Positions 57,698 to 64,000 of a stretch of DNA of 64,000 nt are shown piece after piece. Under the pieces are notes generated by a model, which worked only from the letters and a program-made list of their open reading frames with translations, was not told where the DNA came from and did no database searches. The translations under genes and the position numbers were made by a program. Numbering within the stretch: position 1 is the first letter of the stretch; each line of letters begins with the position of its first letter. This DNA comes from Cryomorphaceae bacterium (GTDB taxonomy: Bacteria > Bacteroidota > Bacteroidia > Flavobacteriales_D > Crocinitomicaceae), in assembly GCA_027483605.1 (NCBI GenBank), contig JAIXUE010000042.1, positions 1 to 64,000 on the forward strand, in the 5' to 3' direction.

Positions 57698-60600
57698 TTA
57701 ATCCATTGATACGTTAAGGCATAAGCCACGTAATTCGTGTAACAATACATTGAAGGACTCAGGAATACCTGGTTCTGGAATGTTATCGCCTTTCACAATA
57801 GATTCATATGCCTTGGCACGACCCATGACGTCGTCAGATTTCACGGTAAGGATTTCTTGAAGGATATTGGCTGCACCAAATGCTTCCAATGCCCATACTT
57901 CCATCTCACCAAAACGCTGACCACCAAACTGAGCCTTACCACCCAAAGGTTGTTGGGTAATAAGTGAGTATGGTCCGATAGAACGTGCGTGCATTTTGTC
58001 GTCTACCATGTGAGATAATTTCAACATGTAGATGATACCGACAGTTGCAGGTTGGTGGAAACGCTCACCGGTTCCGCCATCGTAGAGGTAAGTTTTACCT
58101 GAGCGTGGAACACCAGCTTTGTCTGTCCACTCGTTGATTTCTTCTGGTTTTGCACCATCAAAAATTGGCGTAGCAAACTTGACACCTAGTTTTTCACCCG
58201 CCCATGCAAGTACGGTCTCATAAATCTGACCAAGGTTCATACGAGATGGTACCCCTAGTGGATTCAAAACGATATCAACAGGCGTTCCGTCTTCAAGGAA
58301 CGGCATGTCTTCTTGACGTACGATGTTGGCAACAATACCTTTGTTACCGTGACGTCCCGCCATCTTGTCACCGACTTTCAACTTGCGTTTTTTGGCAACA
58401 TATACTTTCGCTAATTTCACGATTCCGGCAGGGAGTTCGTCACCAACAGAAATATGGAATTTTTTGCGTTTGTAGATGCCAAGTAAGTCGTTGGCTTTGA
58501 TATTGAAGTTGTGGATGACACGAGAAATCAGTTGATTGGTCTCTATATCGGCTGTCCAGTTCAGTGGATTGACAATTGAGTAATCAAGTGCACTCAACGA
58601 TTTATTACTGAACTTAGATCCTTTTTTGATCAGCTCCTCTTTGAAGTTATTGAATACCCCTGAAGATTTTTGCTCTCCGAGGATAAGCAATAATTTATCT
58701 ACAAGTTTATCGCGCAACACAGAAAGATCTCTTTGGTAATCTGCATCGAGTGCCTCGAGTACAGGTTTGTCTTGTGATTTCGATTTGCGATCTTTGACAG
58801 CTCTTGAGAAGAGTTTTTTCTCGATCACTACTCCGCGAAGTGAAGGGCCAGCCTTCAAGGAAGCATCTTTGACATCGCCTGCTTTGTCTCCGAAGATAGC
58901 GCGCAAGAGTTTTTCTTCTGGTGAAGGGTCTGTTTCTCCTTTCGGTGTGATTTTTCCGATAAGGATATCACCTTCTTTGATCTCTGCACCAATGCGGATC
59001 AGACCATTTTCATCGAGGTCTTTGGTTGCTTCTTCCGAAACATTAGGAATATCAGAAGTCAATTCTTCCATACCTCGTTTGGTATCGCGTACTTCCAAAG
59101 AATATTCATCGATGTGAATAGAGGTGAAGATGTCGTCGCGGACTACTTTCTCAGAGATAACAATCGCATCCTCGAAGTTGTAACCTTTCCACGGCATGAA
59201 TGCTACTTTGAGGTTTTGGCCGAGTGCAAGCTCTCCGGATTGTGTTGCATAACCTTCGCAAAGTACTTGACCTCTTTCTACGCGGTCGCCTTTTTGGACA
59301 ATCGGTTTGAGGTTGATACAAGTGCTTTGGTTGGTCTTCATAAATTTCGTAAGCGAGTAACGCATGACTTCGCTGTCAAAGCTTACGAGTTTATCTTGGT
59401 CATTCCAGTCGTAACGGATGACGATTTCGTTAGCGTCCACGTATTCTACAGTACCAGAACCTTCTGCGTTGATCAAAACGCGAGAGTCTCTGGCAACAAG
59501 TTGCTCGATTCCTGTACCAACGATTGGTGCATTAGGACGCAACAATGGCACCGCTTGGCGCTGCATGTTGGAGCCCATGAGTGCACGGTTGGCATCGTCG
59601 TGCTCGAGGAAAGGAATAGAAGAGGCCGCAATTGAGGCAATTTGGTTGGCACCTACGTCCATCAAGCTGAGGTCGCCAGGAGCTACCACAGGGAAGTCAC
59701 CTTCGTAACGCGCTTTAACCAAGTCAGAAAGGAAATTTCCTTTTTCGTCTATTTTGGCGTTGGCCTGTGCAATTGTTTTTGAATCTTCCTCTTCAGCTGC
59801 CAAGTAGATTGGGCTCTCCTCGAATACCACACGACCGTTGTCTACACGACGGTATGGTGTTTCGATGAAACCAAGCTTGTTTACTTTGGCGAATACACAA
59901 AGTGAAGAGATGAGTCCGATGTTCGGACCTTCTGGTGTTTCAATGGTACACAAACGACCGTAGTGCGTGTAGTGAACGTCACGAACCTCGAATCCGGCGC
60001 GTTCGCGCGATAGACCGCCTGGCCCGAGTGCAGAAAGGCGACGCTTGTGCGTGACTTCCGAAAGCGGGTTGGTTTGGTCCATGAACTGAGAAAGTTGGTT
60101 GGTACCGAAGAAAGAGTTGATAACCGAAGACAAAGTCTTGGCATTGATCAGGTCGATAGGTGTAAATACTTCATTGTCGCGGACATTCATGCGTTCACGA
60201 ATGGTGCGAGCCATGCGCGCCAAACCTACGCCAAATTGTGAGTAAAGTTGCTCTCCAACGGTACGTACACGGCGATTAGATAAGTGGTCGATGTCGTCGA
60301 TATCTGCCTTAGAGTTGATGAGTTCAATAAGGTATTTGATGATCGAAATAATGTCGTTTTTCGTAAGAACACGAGACTCCTCTGCAGTATCTAGGTTGAG
60401 CTTTTTGTTGATGCGGTAGCGTCCTACTTCACCTAAATCATAACGTGCATCTGAGAAGAATAACTTCTCAAATACACCTTTAGCAGTTTCGTAGTCTGGT
60501 GGATCTGCATTACGCAATTGACGGTAGATGTGCTCGACCGCTTCTTTTTCAGAGTTGGACGTATCTTTTTGTAAAGTATTGTAGATGATCGTGTAATCCG

Positions 60601-61507
60601 TAGAGTTACCATCTTCTTTGTGCAAGATCAAAGATTTTGCGCCTGAATCCATAATTGAATCGAGGTGCTCCTCGCCGATTAGTAATTCGCGGTCTAAAAT
60701 AACTTCATTGCGCTCGATAGAAACCACTTCTCCAGTGTCTTCATCTACAAAATCTTCAATCCAAGTTTTAAGCACCCTTGCCGCCAAACGACGACCGATG
60801 AGTTTCTTGAGATTGGTTTTACTCACCTTTACTTCGTCAGCTAGACCAAAGATATCCAAGATATCGCGGTCTGTTTCGTAGCCAATAGCACGGAAAAGGG
60901 TTGTAACCGGTAATTTCTTTTTGCGGTCGATGTAAGCGTACATGATATTGTTGATATCTGTCGCGAATTCAATCCATGATCCTTTGAAAGGAATAATTCT
61001 GGCCGAATATAACTTCGTGCCATTTGCATGGCGAGACTGTCCAAAGAAAACGCCCGGCGAACGGTGCAATTGGGATACAATGACACGTTCTGCGCCATTG
61101 ACCACAAATGAACCTTTCGGAGTCATATAAGGAATTGTACCTAAGTAAACATCCTGAACAATGGTTTCGAAATCCTCGTGCTCAGGGTCTGTACAATACA
61201 GTTTCAGTTTTGCTTTGAGAGGAACACTGTAAGTGAGACCTCTTTCGATACACTCTTCAATGGTGTAACGAGGTGGATCAATGAAATAATCCAGGAATTC
61301 TAGAACAAATTGATTGCGGGTATCCGTAATGGGGAAATTTTCAGCAAACACTTTGAAAAGTCCTTCGCTTTCGCGATTTTCCGGGGTTGTTTCCAACTGG
61401 AAAAATTCTTGAAAAGACTTTAACTGAATCTCCAAAAAATCTGGATATTCAAACTGGTTTTTGCTTGAAGCAAAATTAATTCTGGTTGAATTAGTTGTTG
61501 TTGCCAA
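57698..61507 (-). CDS. rpoB: DNA-directed RNA polymerase subunit beta
   Basis: The 1269-residue beta subunit. The rifampicin-binding region is [47 protein letters not shown], with unmodified Gln, Asp, His and Ser at the usual contact positions. Further hallmarks are [42 protein letters not shown] and the end [15 protein letters not shown]. It lies after rplL with a hairpin and T-run in between. Confidence 0.98.
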   Translation of the reverse strand: MATTTNSTRINFASSKNQFEYPDFLEIQLKSFQEFFQLETTPENRESEGLFKVFAENFPITDTRNQFVLEFLDYFIDPPRYTIEECIERGLTYSVPLKAKLKLYCTDPEHEDFETIVQDVYLGTIPYMTPKGSFVVNGAERVIVSQLHRSPGVFFGQSRHANGTKLYSARIIPFKGSWIEFATDINNIMYAYIDRKKKLPVTTLFRAIGYETDRDILDIFGLADEVKVSKTNLKKLIGRRLAARVLKTWIEDFVDEDTGEVVSIERNEVILDRELLIGEEHLDSIMDSGAKSLILHKEDGNSTDYTIIYNTLQKDTSNSEKEAVEHIYRQLRNADPPDYETAKGVFEKLFFSDARYDLGEVGRYRINKKLNLDTAEESRVLTKNDIISIIKYLIELINSKADIDDIDHLSNRRVRTVGEQLYSQFGVGLARMARTIRERMNVRDNEVFTPIDLINAKTLSSVINSFFGTNQLSQFMDQTNPLSEVTHKRRLSALGPGGLSRERAGFEVRDVHYTHYGRLCTIETPEGPNIGLISSLCVFAKVNKLGFIETPYRRVDNGRVVFEESPIYLAAEEEDSKTIAQANAKIDEKGNFLSDLVKARYEGDFPVVAPGDLSLMDVGANQIASIAASSIPFLEHDDANRALMGSNMQRQAVPLLRPNAPIVGTGIEQLVARDSRVLINAEGSGTVEYVDANEIVIRYDWNDQDKLVSFDSEVMRYSLTKFMKTNQSTCINLKPIVQKGDRVERGQVLCEGYATQSGELALGQNLKVAFMPWKGYNFEDAIVISEKVVRDDIFTSIHIDEYSLEVRDTKRGMEELTSDIPNVSEEATKDLDENGLIRIGAEIKEGDILIGKITPKGETDPSPEEKLLRAIFGDKAGDVKDASLKAGPSLRGVVIEKKLFSRAVKDRKSKSQDKPVLEALDADYQRDLSVLRDKLVDKLLLILGEQKSSGVFNNFKEELIKKGSKFSNKSLSALDYSIVNPLNWTADIETNQLISRVIHNFNIKANDLLGIYKRKKFHISVGDELPAGIVKLAKVYVAKKRKLKVGDKMAGRHGNKGIVANIVRQEDMPFLEDGTPVDIVLNPLGVPSRMNLGQIYETVLAWAGEKLGVKFATPIFDGAKPEEINEWTDKAGVPRSGKTYLYDGGTGERFHQPATVGIIYMLKLSHMVDDKMHARSIGPYSLITQQPLGGKAQFGGQRFGEMEVWALEAFGAANILQEILTVKSDDVMGRAKAYESIVKGDNIPEPGIPESFNVLLHELRGLCLNVSMD

Positions 61508-61552
61508 GGCTTGTTTTTTTTAATGTTTTGTACTCTGTTGAAATCAACATGC

Positions 61553-61597
61553 AAAAAACAGGACAAGGCACCCGCCTTTCAGCGGTGCCTTTCCTGT
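61553..61597 (-). terminator. rplL-rpoB intercistronic attenuator
   Basis: In the 105-base gap a long hairpin is seen: outer arms ACAGGA / TCCTGT, inner arms AGGCAC-C-CGC / GCGGTGCCT. On the minus strand it is followed by six T bases. Such partial terminators between rplL and rpoB are known from E. coli, where they lower polymerase-subunit synthesis relative to ribosomal proteins. Confidence 0.85.
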
Positions 61598-61612
61598 ATA
61601 TCCTGAATCGAA

Positions 61613-61990
61613 TTACTTAACTTCTACTTCAGCACCAGCCTCTTCAAGAGACTTTTTGAGGCCTTCAGCCTCGTCTTTTGAAACGCCTTCTTTCAATGTA
61701 GAAGGTGCTGCATCAACTAGGTCTTTTGATTCTTTCAAACCATTACCAGTCAATTCTTTTACAAGTTTAACTACTGCAAGTTTGTTAGGACCACCAGATT
61801 TGAGGATCACATCAAATTCAGTCTGCTCTGCAGCAGCTTCACCAGCACCAGCAGCAGCACCAGCTACCATTACTGGAGCGGCAGCAGCAGGCTCGATGCC
61901 ATACTCGTCTTTCATAATTGTTGCTAATTCGCTTACTTCTTTTACTGTAAGGTTAACTAACGTTTCTGCAATTTGCTTTAAATCAGCCAT
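61613..61990 (-). CDS. rplL: 50S ribosomal protein L7/L12
   Basis: A 125-residue stalk protein that recruits translation factors. The N-terminal dimerisation helix pair ([34 protein letters not shown]), an Ala/Gly-rich hinge (about residues 35-55) and the C-terminal domain with [28 protein letters not shown] are typical. It follows rplJ by 36 bases and precedes the attenuator before rpoB. Confidence 0.98.
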   Translation of the reverse strand: MADLKQIAETLVNLTVKEVSELATIMKDEYGIEPAAAAPVMVAGAAAGAGEAAAEQTEFDVILKSGGPNKLAVVKLVKELTGNGLKESKDLVDAAPSTLKEGVSKDEAEGLKKSLEEAGAEVEVK

Positions 61991-62026
61991 TTTATTTAAA
62001 TTTAAAAAGGTTTAAAAATAATTTGA

Positions 62027-62548
62027 TTATGCTCTTTCTTCGAGCGTTTTAAGGATGCCAGCAATTTTGCCACCAGCTCCTTGAAGACCAGACAATACAT
62101 TTTTCGCTGGGCTTTGCAACAAGGCAATGAGGTCACCGATAAGCTCTTCTTTGCTTTTGAGTGATTCTAATGCACTAAGTTGTTCGTCACCAATAAAGAT
62201 TGCTTCGTCGATGTATGCGCCTTTCAAAAGTGGTTTTGGAGACTTCTTACGGAAGTCAGCAATCAATTTTGCAGGGGCATTAGCAACTTCAGAGATCATC
62301 ACGGAGGTAGAACCTTTCAATACGTCTCTCAACGCACCAAAATCTTTACCTTCAACTTGATCCATTGCTTTTTCTAGCAAAGCGTTCTTTACTACACGCA
62401 TAGAGATGTTTGATTGAAAACATCTTCTGCGGAGGGTGTTAACAGCCTCAACGGTCAAATCTGCAGTGTCTGTTAAATACACAACTTGGCTAGCAGACAA
62501 TTGTGCTGCTAAATCGCTGATGTACTGTGCTTTTTCTTCTCTTGTCAT
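62027..62548 (-). CDS. rplJ: 50S ribosomal protein L10
   Basis: A 173-residue protein that anchors the L7/L12 stalk to 23S rRNA. Markers are the N-terminal MTREEKAQYISDLAAQLSASQVVYLTDTADLTVEAVNTLRR, VVKNALLEKA near residues 53-62 and the C-terminal helix with VLSGLQGAGGKIAGILKTLEERA, which carries the L7/L12 binding sites. Only 12 bases separate it from rplA, leaving no space for a separate L10 leader. Confidence 0.97.
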   Translation of the reverse strand: MTREEKAQYISDLAAQLSASQVVYLTDTADLTVEAVNTLRRRCFQSNISMRVVKNALLEKAMDQVEGKDFGALRDVLKGSTSVMISEVANAPAKLIADFRKKSPKPLLKGAYIDEAIFIGDEQLSALESLKSKEELIGDLIALLQSPAKNVLSGLQGAGGKIAGILKTLEERA

Positions 62549-62560
62549 GTGTTCTAAGTA

Positions 62561-63256
62561 TTAAGCAGTAACAGACTTCGCGTCAATTTGTATTCCGGGA
62601 CTCATTGTAGAGCTCAAGTAGATACTTTTAATGTATGTACCTTTTGCTGCAGAAGGCTTGAGTTTGATAAGAGTAGAAACCAATTCGGAAGCATTCTCAC
62701 GAATTTTATCACCATCAAAACTTACACGACCGATTCCAGCGTGGATGATACCGTATTTATCGACTTTAAAGTCAATTTTACCGGCTTTCACCTCTTCTAC
62801 GGCTTTACCAATTTCCATGGTAACAGTTCCTGTCTTCGGGTTTGGCATCAAGCCGCGCGGACCGAGGATACGACCAAGCGCACCAACTTTACCCATTACA
62901 GAAGGCATCGTGATGATCACGTCAACGTCTGTCCAGCCACCTTTGATCTTTGCGATGAAATCGTCAAGACCAACGTAGTCTGCACCTGCGTCTTGCGCTT
63001 CTTTCTCTTTGTCTGGTGTGCAAAGTACAAGTACTTTAACATCTTTACCAGTACCGTGAGGTAAGGCAACGGTTCCACGTACCATTTGATTCGCTTTACG
63101 CGGGTCTACACCCAAACGAACACAAATATCTACAGAGGCATCGAATTTAGTGGTAGAAATTCCCTTCACCAAATCACATGCTTCTGTTAGAGTGAAAGTT
63201 TTTGACAAATCGTATTTTGCCAAAATCTCTTTTCTTTTTTTAGAAACTCTTTTCAT
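62561..63256 (-). CDS. rplA: 50S ribosomal protein L1
   Basis: A 231-residue protein of the L1 stalk and a translational autoregulator of the L11-L1 unit in many bacteria. Markers are [35 protein letters not shown] near residues 37-71, [19 protein letters not shown] near 131-149 and [17 protein letters not shown] near 163-179. It follows rplK by 9 bases. A candidate L1-binding hairpin lies in front of rplK. Confidence 0.98.
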   Translation of the reverse strand: MKRVSKKRKEILAKYDLSKTFTLTEACDLVKGISTTKFDASVDICVRLGVDPRKANQMVRGTVALPHGTGKDVKVLVLCTPDKEKEAQDAGADYVGLDDFIAKIKGGWTDVDVIITMPSVMGKVGALGRILGPRGLMPNPKTGTVTMEIGKAVEEVKAGKIDFKVDKYGIIHAGIGRVSFDGDKIRENASELVSTLIKLKPSAAKGTYIKSIYLSSTMSPGIQIDAKSVTA

Positions 63257-63265
63257 AATGTATGA

Positions 63266-63712
63266 TTATTTGGATTTTGGAGCTTCGCCACCTTTAACGG
63301 TAACCCCCATACTTCTTGCTGTTCCTGCAACCATGCGCATAGCAGAGTCTACCGTAAAACAATTCAAATCAGGAAGTTTGTCTTCGGCAATCGCACGAAC
63401 TTGATCCCAGGTAACGGAACCAACTTTTACGCGGTTTGGCTCAGACGAACCTTTCTTAATTTTTGAATGTTCAATGATTTGTACCGCTGCTGGCGGGGTT
63501 TTGAGAACGAAATCAAAAGATTTGTCACCGTAAACGGTGATCACAACCGGCACCACCTTACCCATTTTGTCTTGTGTACGCGCGTTGAACTGCTTACAAA
63601 ACTCCATGATGTTCACACCTTTGGCACCGAGAGCCGGACCAATTGGCGGGGATGGATTGGCTGCGCCTCCTTTGATCTGTAACTTGATCAATGCTGCTAC
63701 TTCTTTAGCCAT
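63266..63712 (-). CDS. rplK: 50S ribosomal protein L11
   Basis: A 148-residue protein of the GTPase-associated centre. Markers are the N-terminal [35 protein letters not shown] (residues 7-41) and the RNA-binding end with [26 protein letters not shown] (116-141). Length is typical. It precedes rplA by 9 bases and follows nusG by 83 bases that contain a structured leader. Confidence 0.98.
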   Translation of the reverse strand: MAKEVAALIKLQIKGGAANPSPPIGPALGAKGVNIMEFCKQFNARTQDKMGKVVPVVITVYGDKSFDFVLKTPPAAVQIIEHSKIKKGSSEPNRVKVGSVTWDQVRAIAEDKLPDLNCFTVDSAMRMVAGTARSMGVTVKGGEAPKSK

Positions 63713-63737
63713 ATATATACAAATTATGTAGTTAAAC

Positions 63738-63776
63738 GTGGGCTTCTCGACGGGAAGCTTTAGTCATCAGGCCCAC
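63738..63776 (-). ncRNA. structured rplK leader, candidate L1-binding site
   Basis: On the minus strand, between nusG and rplK, an outer stem GTGGG / CCCAC encloses an asymmetric loop with CTGATGACTAAA and an inner stem GCTTC / GAAGC. Two short helices around a one-sided loop with a TGATG motif resemble the L1 site of 23S rRNA, and L1 is known to repress its own L11-L1 mRNA through such mimics. The assignment is by structure and place only. Confidence 0.5.
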
Positions 63777-63795
63777 TCCTACGGTTAATACAACT

Positions 63796-64000
63796 TTAAG
63801 ACTCTTTCTCAACCTGCATATAGTTGAGTTCGAGCAAGTTCTTGCGGCCAAAAATTTTGACCATTACCTTTAGCTTCTTTTTCTCTTCGTTGATTTCATC
63901 AACGACACCACTAAAGTTATTAAATGGACCATCAATTACCTTGACAGACTCACCAACCACAAACGGGATTTTGAGTTCTTCTTCAGTAATTGAAAGTTCA
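63796..64000 (-). CDS. nusG: transcription termination/antitermination protein NusG, 5' truncated
   Basis: Only the last 68 residues are in the window; the start lies beyond base 64000. The translated end contains the NusG KOW domain: GESVKVIDGPFNNFSGVVDEI followed by KLKVMVKIFGRKNLLELNYMQVEKES and a TAA. This is the standard NusG C-terminus, which contacts Rho or ribosomal protein S10. Position in front of rplK is the usual one; secE would be expected just outside the window. Confidence 0.95.
   Translation of the reverse strand, partial: ELSITEEELKIPFVVGESVKVIDGPFNNFSGVVDEINEEKKKLKVMVKIFGRKNLLELNYMQVEKES

Noticed and set aside
62588-63064. 158-codon open frame antisense to rplA
   Set aside because: Antisense shadow of a highly conserved ribosomal gene with Cys/Phe-rich nonsense composition.
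63720-63790. Hairpin region between nusG and rplK considered as a tRNA
   Set aside because: No anticodon arm, T-arm sequence or CCA-like end; only two nested stems, better explained as an mRNA leader.

Overview
The window comes from a member of the Bacteroidota. The evidence is a SusC/SusD pair, several secreted proteins with type IX secretion (T9SS) sorting domains, an FtsZ with a long tail ending in LHDNVD, a complete division/cell-wall (dcw) cluster with Bacteroidota-style FtsL and MraY, and promoters of the Bacteroidota type (TTG or TTTG, about 19 nt, then TAnnTTTG). A flavobacterial-like lineage is plausible, but genus and family cannot be read from the sequence. MurE carries a DNPR motif, so the peptidoglycan is probably of the meso-diaminopimelate (Gram-negative) type.

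Layout. 1-3.3 kb: truncated L,D-transpeptidase, rpe, an unknown secreted protein and a CvfB-like S1 protein, convergent with an AIM24-family gene. 4.1-10.4 kb: gpsA, aspartokinase, feoA, feoB, a tiny Cys-rich FeoB partner, corA and a DUF1573 protein. 10.4-28.1 kb (minus strand): mraZ-rsmH-ftsL-ftsI-murE-mraY-murD-ftsW-murG-murC-ftsQ-ftsA-ftsZ, continuing through a yqeY-like gene into three methionine-salvage genes, mtnB-mtnD-mtnC. 28.3-34.7 kb (plus): EamA transporter, rplU-rpmA, and lnt coupled to a CotH-type kinase, a lipoprotein and a DUF2490 protein. 34.8-49.2 kb (minus): a starch/alpha-glucan utilization locus: SusE/F-like binding protein, GH13 amylase, a second CotH-type protein, a second GH13, GH31, SusC and SusD. 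49.3-53.3 kb: ispE, divergent accA and recG. 53.4-64 kb (minus): nusG (truncated)-rplK-rplA-rplJ-rplL-rpoB-rpoC.

How it fits together. The glucan locus encodes capture (SusD, SusE/F-like), uptake (SusC) and hydrolysis (two GH13, one GH31). One amylase and the SusE/F-like protein end in T9SS sorting domains, so they are probably exported across the outer membrane. The SusC promoter and the SusE/F-like promoter share a 13-bp palindrome TGTCA-N3-TGACA, which suggests one regulator for both units. No regulator gene of the locus is visible here.

The most notable points are the CotH-type (secretory-kinase-like) protein wired into the amylase operon, the palindromic promoter architecture, the addition of methionine-salvage genes to the dcw operon, the paired MraZ-box-like repeats, and several promoters so close to the start codon that leaderless mRNAs are likely. 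No tRNA, rRNA, CRISPR array, insertion sequence or phage gene was seen. No gene-free stretch exceeds 300 bases; the longest is the mraZ/EamA intergenic region of about 246 bases.
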